A DNA stretch of 64,000 nucleotides. It comes from Gordonibacter massiliensis (ex Traore et al. 2017) (GTDB lineage Bacteria > Actinomycetota > Coriobacteriia > Coriobacteriales > Eggerthellaceae). This document shows positions 42,631 to 51,458 of the stretch, piece after piece. Below the pieces are notes generated by a model that worked only from the letters and a program-made list of their open reading frames with translations, had not been told where the DNA came from and ran no database searches. The stretch's first letter is position 1. Every line of letters starts with the position of its first letter. A program made the translations under genes and the position numbers. The DNA lies in the NCBI GenBank assembly GCA_900170005.1, contig LT827128.1, positions 496,001 through 560,000 of the forward strand. The letters are read 5' to 3'.

Positions 42631-44037
42631 TCACGAACCGGTAAAAAGTACGGTGGCCGCAGTTCCCCGTCCCGGCTCCGAGGCGAAGGAGAGCTCGGCG
42701 GCATGGACCCGGGCTATCTCATAGCTTAGCGCCACGCCGAGGCCCGCACCGCCCGCCTCGCGGCTGCGCGCCTTGTCGGGACGGTAGAACGGCTCTCCCA
42801 GGCGCGCGAGCTCGTCGGGGGCGAGCCCGCGTCCGTCGTCGGTCACCCGCACGACGACCGATGTTCCGCGCGCCTCGATCGCCACGTCCACGCGCCCGCC
42901 CGGCTCGCAGGCCCGCACGGCGTTCTCCACGAGGTTCGTGAACAGGCTCTCGAGTAGGATCGCGTCGCCCGGCACGCTGACCGGGGAAAAGGGCTCCACG
43001 CTCACCTTCACGCCTCGCTGCCCGGCAAGGGGCCGCACGGATCCGGCCACCTGGTCGACAACCCCTCCCAGCTCGACGGGCTCGAACTCCACGTCGTCGT
43101 GCTCGAGGGAGGAGAGCTGCAGGATGCGCTGCGCGATGCCCTGCAAGCGCTCGCTCTGCTCCATCATGTAGCGCAGGGCCGACTCGCGCTCGTCGTCCGT
43201 CGCCTCGGCGATGCGCAGGTACTCGGCGTACCCTCTGATGGCCGTGAGGGGGGTGCGTATCTCGTGCGAGAGGTTCGCCGCCATGCGGGCGTTCTGCTCG
43301 GCCACGCGGCGTATCTCGACGATGTCGCGCTCGGCGGCGTCGGCCATGGCGTTGAGGCTCGCCGCCAACATGCCCACCTCGTCGTCGCTGCGCTTCTCGG
43401 CGCGCACGGCGTAGTTGCCGGCGGCGAACTCGTCGGCGACTCCCGCCAAGCTCTCGAGCGGCTTCGCCAAGCGCCGGAGAACGAGGAAGAGGCCCGCCGC
43501 CAGCACGACGGACACGATGGTGCTGCTGACCACGAGCGTCGTGCGCATGCGCGCCCAGGTGGCGTGCAGCTGCTCCATCGAGCGGCCGCAAACGAGGGTG
43601 TAGTCGTCCAGCCCGCCCGGCAAAGCGGATGCGACCAGCAGGTAGGGCGCGTTGTCGAGCGTGCGCAGAGACCAGCTTTGCCGGCCCGCTTCGGCTGCGA
43701 GCGCGACGTCGCCCCCTTCGCCGACGGGCAGATTGGAGAAGAGCTCCTCGCCGTTTTGCGAAACCGCCAGCAGGATGCCGTTTTGCGCGTAGTAGGTGCC
43801 GTACGAGCGGGCAAGCGACGCTTTCTGCAAGCGCGTGTTGCCGCCTTCGACGGCGGCCAGGTCCTGGGCGAGCGCCTGCGCGACGAAGCTCTGCTCGCCG
43901 CGCGCCTTCTCCACCTCGCTGGCCATGGTCTGCTGCTGGTTCTGCCAGCCGATGAACGCCACGCCCCCGTAGAGCGCCGCCAGGAACAGGGCCAGGGTGA
44001 GCAGGTAGGCCTTCTGCCAGAAGCGCAGCGACCTCAT
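42631..44037 (-). CDS. sensor histidine kinase (two-component system)
   Basis: A 468-residue kinase: TM1 (about 8-30), an extracytoplasmic sensor segment (about 31-160), TM2 (about 165-187), HAMP (RRLAKPLESLAGVADEFAAG), the phospho-acceptor box NLSHEIRTPLTAIRGYAEYL with H258, and the ATPase domain with LFTNLVENAVRAC and VTDDGRGLAPDE and SGxG-type loop AGGAGLGVALSYEI. It overlaps the response regulator gene by 4 bp (ATGA). The signal is unknown. Confidence 0.92.
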   Translation of the reverse strand: MRSLRFWQKAYLLTLALFLAALYGGVAFIGWQNQQQTMASEVEKARGEQSFVAQALAQDLAAVEGGNTRLQKASLARSYGTYYAQNGILLAVSQNGEELFSNLPVGEGGDVALAAEAGRQSWSLRTLDNAPYLLVASALPGGLDDYTLVCGRSMEQLHATWARMRTTLVVSSTIVSVVLAAGLFLVLRRLAKPLESLAGVADEFAAGNYAVRAEKRSDDEVGMLAASLNAMADAAERDIVEIRRVAEQNARMAANLSHEIRTPLTAIRGYAEYLRIAEATDDERESALRYMMEQSERLQGIAQRILQLSSLEHDDVEFEPVELGGVVDQVAGSVRPLAGQRGVKVSVEPFSPVSVPGDAILLESLFTNLVENAVRACEPGGRVDVAIEARGTSVVVRVTDDGRGLAPDELARLGEPFYRPDKARSREAGGAGLGVALSYEIARVHAAELSFASEPGRGTAATVLFTGS

Positions 44038-44696
44038 GCGCGCCGCCTCGTGCTCAGGCGGTAGCCCACCTTGTACACCGTTTGGATGACGTCCTCCCAG
44101 CCCAGCTTCTTGCGCAGGCGCAGCACGTGCATGTCCACGGTGCGGCTCTCGCCCTCGAAGTCGTAGCCCCACACCAGCCGCAGCAGCTGCTCGCGCGACA
44201 GGGCGAGGTTGCGGTTCACCACGAGCGTTTCCAGAAGGTCGAACTCCTTGGGTGCGAGCGCCACCTCCACGCCGTCTTTGAACGCCTGGCGCGTGGCCAG
44301 ATCCACGCGCACGCCTTGGTGCTCGAACGTGCGCTGGTGCTGGTCGGTGCGTCGCAGCACCGCTTCCACGCGGGCCAGCAGCTCCAGTATCTCGAACGGT
44401 TTGACCACGTAGTCGTCGGCTCCCATGCCCAGCCCGTCTAGGCGGCTTGCCAGGTCGTCTTTCGCGGTCACGAATATCACGGGGACGTTCGCGTCCATGC
44501 GCCGCTTCACCTCGAAGCCCGTCGGCCCCGGCATCATGACGTCCAGGAGCGCAAGGTCGAAGCGCTCTTGGCGGGCGAGCCGCAGGGCCTCGTCGCCGTC
44601 GAAGCACGGCACGGCCTCGTGGCCCACGAGCGCCAGGTTGCGGCAGACGAGGTCGTTGATGGGGCGTTCGTCCTCGGCAACGAGTATGCGCGCCAC
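44034..44696 (-). CDS. OmpR-family response regulator
   Basis: A 220-residue regulator. The receiver has ED at 8-9 (VAEDE), D52 in LALLDVMMPGPTGF, VTAKDDL and the lysine in VVKPFE. The DNA-binding domain has the winged helix with LALSREQLLRLVWGY and SRTVDMHVLRLRKKLGWEDV. It is the first gene of the operon with the kinase. Direct repeats of TTCGTGA with 11-bp spacing lie upstream, typical OmpR-type sites, so it probably regulates itself. Confidence 0.93.
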   Translation of the reverse strand: MARILVAEDERPINDLVCRNLALVGHEAVPCFDGDEALRLARQERFDLALLDVMMPGPTGFEVKRRMDANVPVIFVTAKDDLASRLDGLGMGADDYVVKPFEILELLARVEAVLRRTDQHQRTFEHQGVRVDLATRQAFKDGVEVALAPKEFDLLETLVVNRNLALSREQLLRLVWGYDFEGESRTVDMHVLRLRKKLGWEDVIQTVYKVGYRLSTRRRA

Positions 44697-44731
44697 GGTC
44701 GGCCCTCCTTTCCGCTGTTGTGCGTCGGGGC

Positions 44732-44757
44732 ATATTGTCTCACGAACGTGTCACGAA
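44732..44757 (-). promoter_or_regulatory. candidate promoter and OmpR-type direct repeats
   Basis: On the minus strand TTCGTGA occurs at 44757-44751 and 44746-44740, 11 bp apart, immediately upstream of CAATAT (44737-44732), a possible -10. OmpR-type regulators bind 10-11 bp-phased direct repeats. Confidence 0.45.
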
Positions 44758-44976
44758 GTTGTATCGAGGGAGGGGCCCGTTTCGCGGGCGCGGCGAACGA
44801 AGATCCTGCGGGGCGGGGCTTTTGTTCGGATGGAGAAGAAGCGCGCGTTGGGCGAAATCCCTCAAGGGGGCGGTCCCCCTTGGGGGGCGCGAGGGGTTTG
44901 CGGATCGCCGGCGGGCACCGGGTTCCGGACGGTTTCGCCTCCGACGGGCGAAGCGGGGGCGAGTGCGAGACGCGGG

Positions 44977-45004
44977 CGAAAAAAAGGCCGCCAGCGGCGG
45001 CCTT
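44977..45004 (-). terminator. Rho-independent terminator after the NifX-like gene
   Basis: AAGGCCGCC-AGC-GGCGGCCTT (44984-45004); on the minus strand the stem is followed by a run of T. Confidence 0.88.
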
Positions 45005-45012
45005 GCGAGGCT

Positions 45013-45390
45013 CTAGGCCTCGGCGAGATCGTGGTCGAGGTCGTCGTCGTGCTCCCAGTCGCCCAGATGGCACAGCTCGTCGACGCCGGTGAGCGTGCGG
45101 GTGAGGTAGGCTTGCGCCACCTCGCGCGCGCTGCCGTGCGCGCTGGCTATCACCTCGATGCCCGCGTGGCAGAACACGTTCGCCACGTCGTAGTCGATGG
45201 CGTCCACGATGATGGTGTCCACGCCCATCTCGGAGAACAACGTGACGAGCTTGGCCGTCGACATGCCGGGGTTGGGCATGTTCTGGCATTCCACGATGAC
45301 GCCCCGGTCGACCGTGTAACACATGTAGCTCGAGCATTGACTGAAACGGGGCGCGACCCCCAAGCCTTCGCTCGCCACTGCGATCCTCAT
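45013..45390 (-). CDS. NifB/NifX-like (dinitrogenase iron-molybdenum cofactor domain) protein
   Basis: A 125-residue protein with the NifX-like fold: MRIAVASEGLGVAPRFSQCS, NPGMSTAKLVTLFSEMGVDT, IIVDAIDYDVANVFCHAGIE. The C-terminus is very acidic (DWEHDDDLDHDLAEA) and could bind metal. These proteins bind or carry metal-sulfur clusters and are common in anaerobes without nitrogenase. Start 45390 has AAAGGG five bases upstream. It is divergent from the large flavoprotein. Confidence 0.8.
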   Translation of the reverse strand: MRIAVASEGLGVAPRFSQCSSYMCYTVDRGVIVECQNMPNPGMSTAKLVTLFSEMGVDTIIVDAIDYDVANVFCHAGIEVIASAHGSAREVAQAYLTRTLTGVDELCHLGDWEHDDDLDHDLAEA

Positions 45391-45490
45391 GAGCACCCTT
45401 TCGCTGAATCCGTCTGCCATACGATAACGTGTTCGGGCGATTTTGCATCCGCTCTTTCGCCCAACGGGGAAAAATAGTAAGCTGAACGAC

Positions 45491-48400
45491 ATGGATACCT
45501 TGAACGCACCTCTTTGCGACGTCGTCGTCATCGGCGCGGGCGTCGCCGGCGCGGCTTGCGCGCGCGAGCTTTCCCGTTATCGGCTGGACGTCGTCGTGCT
45601 CGAGGCGGGCAACGACGTGGCGTGCGGAGCAACCCGCGCCAACTCCGGCATCGTGCACGCCGGATACGACCCCGCGCCCGGCACGCTCAAAGCGCGCTAC
45701 AACGTGGAGGGTTCGCGCCGGTACGCGCGGTGGGCCGACGAGCTGGGGTTCGCGTACCGGCGCAACGGCTCGCTCGTGCTGGCGTTTTCCGACGAGGAGC
45801 TGGCGAGCGTGCGGGCGCTCGTGGTCCGTGGCGCCGAGAACGGCGTGGAGGGGGTGCGCGAGCTGGGCGCGGCCGAGGTGCGCGCGCTGGAGCCGCAGGT
45901 CGATGCGGGCGTGAGGGGAGCGCTGCTCGCCGATACCGGCGCCATCTGCGACCCGTACGAGGTGGCGTTCGCCTGTATCGAGCAGGCGGTCGTCCACGGC
46001 GCGCGGCTGCGCTTCAACGAGCGCGTCAGCTCCGTGGCGCGGGTGCCGCGGGACGGCGATCGCGCCACGTCGGGCGCGCGCTATCTGGTGACCTCCGCAT
46101 CGGGCGCGCGCTGGGCCGCCCGGGCCGTGGTGAACGCGGCCGGGGTGCACGCCGACGAGATCAACAACCAAGTGAGCGAGCGGCGTTTGCGCATCGTTCC
46201 GCGCCGCGGGGAGTACTGCCTGTACGACACCGACCTTGGCCGCACGTTCTCGCACACGATGTTCCAGGCGCCGTCGCGGGCGGGCAAGGGCGTGCTGGTG
46301 ACGCCCACCGTGCACGGAAACCTGCTGGTGGGGCCCAACGCCGTGGAGCAGGGGAGCAAGGACGACGTGTCCACGAGCGCCGAGGGCCTCGCGTTCGTGC
46401 TCCAAGAGGCCCGGCGTACCTGGCCCGGCGCCGGCACGCGCGGCGTGATCGCGAACTTCGCGGGCCTGCGCGCCTCCGGGGCGGACGGCGACTTCGTCAT
46501 CGGCCAGCCCGACGACGCGCCCGGCTTCTTCAACGTGGCCTGCTTCGACTCGCCCGGCCTCACGTCGGCGCCCGCCGTGGCCGCAGACGTCGCCCGCGAC
46601 GTGGCGGCGCTGCTGGACGCGCCCGAGCGCGCGGGCTTCGATCCCCGCCGGCGTCGCGCCGTGCCGTTCTCGGAGATGGGCGAAGAGGAGCGGGCGCGGG
46701 CCATCGCGGCCGATCCGCGCGCGGGCCGCGTGGTGTGCCGCTGCTGCGAGGTGACGGAGGCCGAGATCGCGAAGGCGCTGCACGGCCCGGTGCCCGTGCT
46801 GTCGCTCGACGCGCTGAAATGGCGCACGCGCGCCACGATGGGCCGGTGCCACGGCGGGTTCTGCTCGCCGGAGATCGCGAAGATCGTCGCGCGCGAGACG
46901 GGCACGCCGCCCGACGTTTTGGACAAGCGTCTGCCGGGGTCGTACCTGGTCGCCACCGCACGGGAGGACTACGCGGAGCTGGCGCGGCTCGAGGAGGAGC
47001 GCGCCGGGCAGGAGGCCGATTCCGGCCGCCTATCCGCCTGCTGCGGAACGGGGGCTTTGGGGAGCGCTCCCACGGGGGCCGCGAGCGAGGGGGCTGTTGC
47101 GGGCTCGATGGATCCGGGCGCCGGGGCGGGAGCGACGCGGCCGGGCGCTGCCGCGGATTCGGCGGCTGCGGACGCCGCTTGCGCGCGGCGGGCGGCGGCG
47201 TCTGCGGATTCTTCGGACGTCCTCTACGACGTGGTCGTGGTGGGAGGCGGCGCGGCGGGCATGGCGGCTGCCCGCGCGGCTGCGGACGGCGGCGCTTCCT
47301 GGGTGCTGCTGGTCGATCGCGAGGCGAAGCTCGGCGGCATTCTGAAGCAGTGCGTGCACAACGGCTTCGGCCTGCACCGCTTCGGCAAAGAGCTCACCGG
47401 GCCCGAGTACGCGGCGCGCGAGGCCGCCTCGCTCGGGGGGTGCGCGTCCGGGGTCGGCGGTGCGGGAACCGGACGCGTGGAGGTGCTGCGCGGCGCCTCG
47501 GTGCTGTCGGTGGACGCCGCGCGCGCCGGCGAGGGCGAGCTTGCGGTGCACGCGGTGAGCGGCGCGGGCGCCCACGTGCTGCGGGCCCGCGCCGTCGTGC
47601 TGGCCACCGGCTCGCGCGAGCGGGGCGCGGGCGCGCTCAACATGGCCGGCAGCCGGCCGTCGGGCGTGTTCTCGGCCGGCAGCGCCCAGAACTTCATGAA
47701 CCTGCAGGGGTGCCTGCCGGGCCGGCGCGCCGTCATCCTGGGATCGGGCGACATCGGCCTCATCATGGCGCGCCGCCTGGCGTCGCAGGGCGCCGAGGTG
47801 GAGGGCGTCTACGAGCTCATGCCGCACCCGTCGGGCCTGCGCCGCAACATCGTGCAGTGCCTGGACGATTTCGGCATCCCGCTGCACCTGAGCCGCACGG
47901 TCACGCGTTTGGAGGGGGAGGGGCGCTTGGAGGCCGTGCACGTCTCGGACGTCGATCCCGTCACGCTCGCGCCCGTGCCGGGCACCGAGCGGCGCGTGCC
48001 GTGCGACACGCTGCTTTTGTCGGTGGGCCTCATCCCCGAGAACGAGGTGGCCAAGACGGCGGGCGCGGAGCTCGACGCGACGACGGGCGGCGCGCGCGTG
48101 GACAACCGCCTGGCCACGAGCGTGCCCGGGCTGTTCGCCTGCGGAAACGCACTGCACGTGCACGATTTGGTGGACCACGCGTCGGCGGAGGGCGAGGTTG
48201 CCGGCGCGGCGGCGGCCGCCTACGCGCGCCGCGTCGCGCGCGGGGCCGGCGCGGCCGGCGGCACGGGCGAGGGGGATGCCGACGGCTTGCGGGAGGCGAG
48301 GGCCGCACGGCTTGCGCCGGAAGCGCAGGATGCCGGCTCGCGGGCTGTGGGGGAGGATCGGACGGCGTACGGCGCGGCGGATCCTGCGGGGCGCCTTTCG

Positions 48401-48778
48401 CCTTCTTCCGCCGCTTCCGTTCCGGTGCTTCCCGACGAGGGCGTGCGCTACGTGGTGCCCCAGCGCATCGACCGGGCGACGGGCGCGGACGAGCGCCTCA
48501 CGCTGTCGCTGCGCGTGTCGCGTGCCCTGCGCGAGCCGCGCTTCTACGTGGAGGGCGTCGCCGCGGACGGCTCGACGCGCACGGTGAAGAAGGCCAAGAC
48601 CATGGTGGCGGTGCCGGCCGAGATGGTGCAGATCAAGCTTACGGGCGCCGACGTGGCGGGGCTCTCCTCGCTGCACGTGCGCGTCGAGGGCCGCGCCGAG
48701 GACGTCGTCGACGCGGCGGCGCCCGTCCGCTCGGCGGCTGAGAGCCGCGCGCACGTGGCGGGAGGGGGAGCCGAATAA
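45491..48778 (+). CDS. fused anaerobic glycerol-3-phosphate dehydrogenase-like protein: DAO flavoprotein + BFD iron-sulfur domain + second FAD/NAD oxidoreductase
   Basis: A 1095-residue fusion. Residues 10-390: DAO-type FAD domain ([40 protein letters not shown]) as in GlpA-like proteins. Residues about 415-480: BFD-like [2Fe-2S] domain ([11 protein letters not shown], then GRCHGGFC). A low-complexity Ala/Gly linker follows to about 575. Residues 580-920: a second nucleotide-dependent oxidoreductase ([55 protein letters not shown]). The last 110 residues match the small C-terminal domain of these enzymes. In many anaerobes the two halves are separate genes. It probably oxidises glycerol-3-phosphate or a similar polyol phosphate. 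The start lacks a good ribosome-binding site. Confidence 0.85.
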   Translation: MDTLNAPLCDVVVIGAGVAGAACARELSRYRLDVVVLEAGNDVACGATRANSGIVHAGYDPAPGTLKARYNVEGSRRYARWADELGFAYRRNGSLVLAFSDEELASVRALVVRGAENGVEGVRELGAAEVRALEPQVDAGVRGALLADTGAICDPYEVAFACIEQAVVHGARLRFNERVSSVARVPRDGDRATSGARYLVTSASGARWAARAVVNAAGVHADEINNQVSERRLRIVPRRGEYCLYDTDLGRTFSHTMFQAPSRAGKGVLVTPTVHGNLLVGPNAVEQGSKDDVSTSAEGLAFVLQEARRTWPGAGTRGVIANFAGLRASGADGDFVIGQPDDAPGFFNVACFDSPGLTSAPAVAADVARDVAALLDAPERAGFDPRRRRAVPFSEMGEEERARAIAADPRAGRVVCRCCEVTEAEIAKALHGPVPVLSLDALKWRTRATMGRCHGGFCSPEIAKIVARETGTPPDVLDKRLPGSYLVATAREDYAELARLEEERAGQEADSGRLSACCGTGALGSAPTGAASEGAVAGSMDPGAGAGATRPGAAADSAAADAACARRAAASADSSDVLYDVVVVGGGAAGMAAARAAADGGASWVLLVDREAKLGGILKQCVHNGFGLHRFGKELTGPEYAAREAASLGGCASGVGGAGTGRVEVLRGASVLSVDAARAGEGELAVHAVSGAGAHVLRARAVVLATGSRERGAGALNMAGSRPSGVFSAGSAQNFMNLQGCLPGRRAVILGSGDIGLIMARRLASQGAEVEGVYELMPHPSGLRRNIVQCLDDFGIPLHLSRTVTRLEGEGRLEAVHVSDVDPVTLAPVPGTERRVPCDTLLLSVGLIPENEVAKTAGAELDATTGGARVDNRLATSVPGLFACGNALHVHDLVDHASAEGEVAGAAAAAYARRVARGAGAAGGTGEGDADGLREARAARLAPEAQDAGSRAVGEDRTAYGAADPAGRLSPSSAASVPVLPDEGVRYVVPQRIDRATGADERLTLSLRVSRALREPRFYVEGVAADGSTRTVKKAKTMVAVPAEMVQIKLTGADVAGLSSLHVRVEGRAEDVVDAAAPVRSAAESRAHVAGGGAE

Positions 48779-49149
48779 TGCAACTGGCCACCGAGATAGC
48801 CACGTTCACCTGCATCTGCTGCCCGCTTGGCTGCCAGCTGGAAGTGGCCTTGGACGAGCAGGGCGGCGTGGCCGAGGTGACGGGCAACACGTGCAAGCGC
48901 GGGGCCGATTACGCGGCGCGCGAGGCCACGGCGCCCGAGCGCATGGTGACGGCCGTGCTGCCTGTTAAGGGCTGCTTGGAGCCGGTGAGCGTGAAGACGT
49001 CCGCTCCCGTGCCGAAGGACCGTGTGGCCGACGTGCTGGCCGCATGCGCTGCCGCGCGCCTCGCGCTGCCGGTCGCGGCGGGCGACGTCGTCGTCGCCGA
49101 CGTGTGCGGAACCGGCGTGGCCGTGGTGGCCACGAAAAGCGTACCATAG
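48778..49149 (+). CDS. DUF1667 protein (iron-sulfur partner of the flavoprotein)
   Basis: A 123-residue protein beginning with CICCPLGCQLEVALDEQGGV and containing NTCKRGADYA, the motif of DUF1667. This family is encoded with GlpA-like and GlpB-like flavoproteins in many anaerobes and may carry an iron-sulfur cluster through its cysteines. Its ATG overlaps the flavoprotein stop by one base, so the two are translationally coupled. Confidence 0.88.
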   Translation: MQLATEIATFTCICCPLGCQLEVALDEQGGVAEVTGNTCKRGADYAAREATAPERMVTAVLPVKGCLEPVSVKTSAPVPKDRVADVLAACAAARLALPVAAGDVVVADVCGTGVAVVATKSVP

Positions 49150-49176
49150 CGTTCACGAATCGAGCGAAGGGGCAAG

Positions 49177-49437
49177 GTGGCCGCCATGGCGGACGATGAA
49201 CTGAAAGAGCGCGAGGAAGGGCGCGGCGCGCGCGTGGCGGGAACGGCCATCGTCGCCGTGGGCGTGGTCGCGCTCATATTCGTCGCGGCCGCCTCGGCGT
49301 TCATCCTGCTGGGAGAGCTGCTGCAGGGAGCATGGCTGCTGGCCGGCAGCGCTCTGGTGGTGCTGGTGGGAGCGGTGTGGCTGGCCAACCGCCTTGTGCG
49401 CGTCGCCGCCAACCAGAACAAGGACCCTATGGGATAG
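49177..49437 (+). CDS. small two-span membrane protein
   Basis: An 86-residue protein, with a charged N-terminus (DDELKEREEGRGARVAG), helix 1 (about 22-46, TAIVAVGVVALIFVAAASAF) and helix 2 (about 50-70, WLLAGSALVVLVGAVWLANR), then a basic end. It starts at GTG 49177 (AAGGGG upstream) or at ATG 49186. No family is recognised. It is 27 bp beyond the DUF1667 gene. Confidence 0.6.
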   Translation: MAAMADDELKEREEGRGARVAGTAIVAVGVVALIFVAAASAFILLGELLQGAWLLAGSALVVLVGAVWLANRLVRVAANQNKDPMG

Positions 49438-49613
49438 GGTCGCTTTCACCGGACGGTCGATAGCGTGCGAAACCGCGACCGTTCGGGTACCCATCCGTTT
49501 GCCGGCGGCTTTTTGCCCCGGGTCGTGCCACGCGTCTACGCGCGGACGAGGTGGGGGAGGGAGCGGCTCGGCCTTTGGCCCACGCGCTGAATGCGACAGT
49601 GAGGCGAGTTTCT

Positions 49614-49772
49614 GAGCAAAAGTCAGCCGAGGGCACCGCTTTTCAGGCATTGGGGCCTATTCGGAATCGTTTTTGGTTTGCGGCGTCGAATAGGGGAAAT
49701 CGTTATCAGGGGAAACAGGGCCTCGACCTTCGGCTGCTGAAGCTGAGCGGTGCCCTCGGCCCGATTTTGCTC
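49614..49772. repeat. 159-bp element bounded by 27-bp imperfect inverted repeats
   Basis: Left arm 49614-49640 (GAGCAAAA, four bases, GCCGAGGGCACCGCT) and right arm 49746-49772 (AGCGGTGCCCTCGGC, four bases, TTTTGCTC) match at 23 of 27 positions. The interior has no clear ORF. As at 14638-14818, the element lies immediately before a family B repeat. Confidence 0.7.
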
Positions 49773-49787
49773 GAAAAGCAAGGCACT

Positions 49788-49945
49788 CTAGGTTAAACCA
49801 CCGTTGATATTGCGCAAGCCAGCGCATTGTCATCCTGAGCGAGCAGAGCGAGTCGAAGGATCCCGTGCGGCGACAGCTGGAGGCGCTTCAGGCTGGCGCC
49901 GCACGGGATCCTTCGACTCCGGCGGCTCGCGCCGCCTCCGCTCAG
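49788..49945. repeat. repeat family B copy 4, left part (split by IS110)
   Basis: It begins CTAGGTTAAACC and runs to CTCCGCTCAG; the continuation (GATGACAACC...GGTTTAACATAG) lies at 51286-51328 beyond the IS. Compared with copy 3 (CTCCGCTCAGGATGACAG) the insertion is between the AG and GATGAC. Confidence 0.88.
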
Positions 49946-49973
49946 ACGCTCCTATGTTGTCAAGAGGGCTTTC

Positions 49974-51026
49974 TCACGCCATCCCCGGGGCCTCCATGTC
50001 CCGCACGATGGCATGGTAGGCTTCGCGGGCGATGTAGCGCTTGAGGCAGCGTATCGCCTCCCTCTTCGTCTTGCCCTCGGACATCCTGCGCGCGACGTAG
50101 GCGCGGGTCCTCTCGTCGTGGGCCATGCGGGTGATGGCCATGGTGTAGAGCGCCGAGTTGGCCCGCCTGTCCCCGCCCCGGCTGAGCCGGTGGCGGCTGG
50201 TCCTGCCGCTCGAGGCGGGGACGGGGCTCGCCCCGCACAGCATGGAGAACGACGCCTCCGAGCGCAGGCGGGAGACGTTCGCGCCCGCCGCGAGCAGGAG
50301 CCTCGCGGCGACGTGCGGGCCGGCGCCGACGAGCGCCCGCACCGAGGGGACGAGCTTCTCCGTGAGCGCGTCGATCCTCGCCTCCAGGTCCCCGGCCTCC
50401 TTCTCCAGCGCGAGCGCCCGGCGCGCGAGCGAGCGGAGGGCTGCGCGCAGGGACGCCTCGGGCGTCGCGCCCGCGCCCGGGCGCATGGAGGCGCAGGCGC
50501 GGGCGAGCTCGGAGGACCCCATGCCCCGAAGCGGCGCGCGCATGCCCTCGGGCAGGGAGACGACCCGGGCCTGCAGCGCGTTCAGCGCCGCCGTCCTCGC
50601 CTTCACGGCGCCCTCGTAGGCTGCCTCCAGCGCGCCCAGGGCCTCGGCCTCGAGGCCCCGCGACTTGGCCGGCGCGCAGCGGGCCCCCGCGAGCGCCGCG
50701 CGCGCCGCCTGGACGGCGTCGAACCCGTCGTCCTTGCCGCGGCGGCGCCGCTCGGAGCGGTCGGGCGAGACGACCTCGAGGACGGGAACGCCTGCGAGCG
50801 CGAGCGCGCGGGCGAGCCCCGCCCCGTAGCCTCCCGTCCCCTCGACGCCAACGGCCGAGACCTCCCCGAACCCGCGCATCCACGCGAGCATCGAGGCGTA
50901 GCCCCCGGCGTCGGCGGGGAACGGCCGCGCGCCGAGCAGCGCGCCCGCGGCGTCCAGAACCGCTGCCGCGTGGGCGTCCTTGTGCGTGTCGACGCCCCCT
51001 GTGACAACCCTGCATCCGTCTGCCAT
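49974..51026 (-). CDS. IS110-family DEDD transposase/recombinase
   Basis: A 350-residue bridge-RNA-type recombinase. The RuvC-like DEDD N-domain has GGVDTHKDAHAAAVLDAAG (D), GVEGTGGYGAGLARAL (E), and the final Asp pair in RGKDDGFDAVQAARA. The C-terminal Tnp_20 domain has AGPHVAARLLLAAGANVSRL, SFSMLCGASPVPASSGRTSR, where the serine in ASSGRTS matches the family's catalytic serine, and RANSALYTMAITRMAHDERT. It catalyses recombination between a circular IS and a target, guided by an RNA from the element's left end. The start at 51026 follows GGAGG. Confidence 0.93.
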   Translation of the reverse strand: MADGCRVVTGGVDTHKDAHAAAVLDAAGALLGARPFPADAGGYASMLAWMRGFGEVSAVGVEGTGGYGAGLARALALAGVPVLEVVSPDRSERRRRGKDDGFDAVQAARAALAGARCAPAKSRGLEAEALGALEAAYEGAVKARTAALNALQARVVSLPEGMRAPLRGMGSSELARACASMRPGAGATPEASLRAALRSLARRALALEKEAGDLEARIDALTEKLVPSVRALVGAGPHVAARLLLAAGANVSRLRSEASFSMLCGASPVPASSGRTSRHRLSRGGDRRANSALYTMAITRMAHDERTRAYVARRMSEGKTKREAIRCLKRYIAREAYHAIVRDMEAPGMA

Positions 51027-51069
51027 AATGGATTCCTCCCGAAAGGGTTGCGCGGGAAGGCTTCCGGGC

Positions 51070-51240
51070 GAGACGATCCTATGGCATGTCGGGCGCCCCC
51101 CGACGGGCTCCTATCAAGTCATCCCCGAAGGCCCCCGCGCGGTTTTCACGGCGAAGCCCCGCCTGCCGGCGACGAGCCTGAGCGAAGGCACCGAGGGCCT
51201 GGATGACAACGGGTCGGCCGGCAGGGCGGGGCTTCTCTTC
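51070..51240 (-). ncRNA. predicted IS110 bridge RNA
   Basis: Transcribed from high to low coordinates, 5' of the transposase. First loop: GUUGUCAUCC (51210-51201) and CCUUCGCUCAG (51188-51178); the first matches the target's left side 10/10 and the second its right side 10/11. The loop is closed by a stem (51153-51170 with 51217-51235, 18 bp with one bulge) and has an inner AGGC/GCCU hairpin. Second loop: AUAGGAGC (51114-51107) matches the element's transposase-distal end (49955-49948) 8/8, and CCAUAG (51084-51079) pairs with the other end (51285-51280) 6/6, around a GUCGGG/CCCGAC hairpin. Boundaries are approximate. Confidence 0.75.
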
Positions 51241-51285
51241 CAATGACGCTCCTCATCATCGGAAAGCGCATCTATTGTCCCATAG

Positions 51286-51328
51286 GATGACAACCTGGCG
51301 GGTGCATGTCAATGCTGGTTTAACATAG
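51286..51328. repeat. repeat family B copy 4, right part
   Basis: GATGACAACCTGGCGGGTGC to GGTTTAACATAG, the right remainder of the repeat interrupted by the IS. Confidence 0.85.
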
Positions 51329-51400
51329 AGGCAAAGCGGCGATTGCATTCGTCCATGCGACGATTTCATGAACGACGAGTGGGGCGGCTCTGACCGAAGG

Positions 51401-51432
51401 ACCCCTCCGCACAGGCTTCGTGCGGAGGGGTT
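51401..51432 (-). terminator. terminator after the DEAD-box helicase gene
   Basis: ACCCCTCCGCAC and GTGCGGAGGGGT form a 12-bp stem (51401-51412 with 51420-51431) downstream of the helicase stop at 51459. Confidence 0.75.
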
Positions 51433-51458
51433 GCGCGTGCACCCGCGTGCCGGTCGCT

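Larger units (their letters stand above)
44697..45012. other. 316-bp region upstream of the response regulator
   Basis: No gene. It holds the response-regulator sites at 44740-44757, GC-rich sequence without clear structure (44760-44975), and the terminator of the NifX-like gene at 44977-45004. Confidence 0.6.
49438..49945. other. intergenic region with a 27-bp inverted-repeat element and repeat B copy 4
   Basis: No gene. The element at 49614-49772 and the left part of repeat B copy 4 (49788-49945) occupy most of it. The IS110 element begins at 49946. Confidence 0.6.
49946..51285 (-). mobile_element. IS110-family insertion sequence in a REP-like repeat
   Basis: A 1340-bp element: one DEDD transposase (minus strand), about 30 bp of 3' sequence and about 260 bp of 5' non-coding sequence. 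It has no terminal inverted repeats. On the minus strand, both junctions carry CT (AG on the plus strand, 49944-49945 and 51284-51285), consistent with the 2-bp core of IS110-type recombination (CT is also the core of IS621). The host sequence on either side rejoins to a normal family B repeat. Confidence 0.85.

Noticed and set aside
51153-51235. Reading the long GC stem upstream of the transposase as a terminator
   Set aside because: It lies upstream of the gene, has no U-tract, and its loop carries the target-matching guides, so the bridge-RNA explanation fits better.
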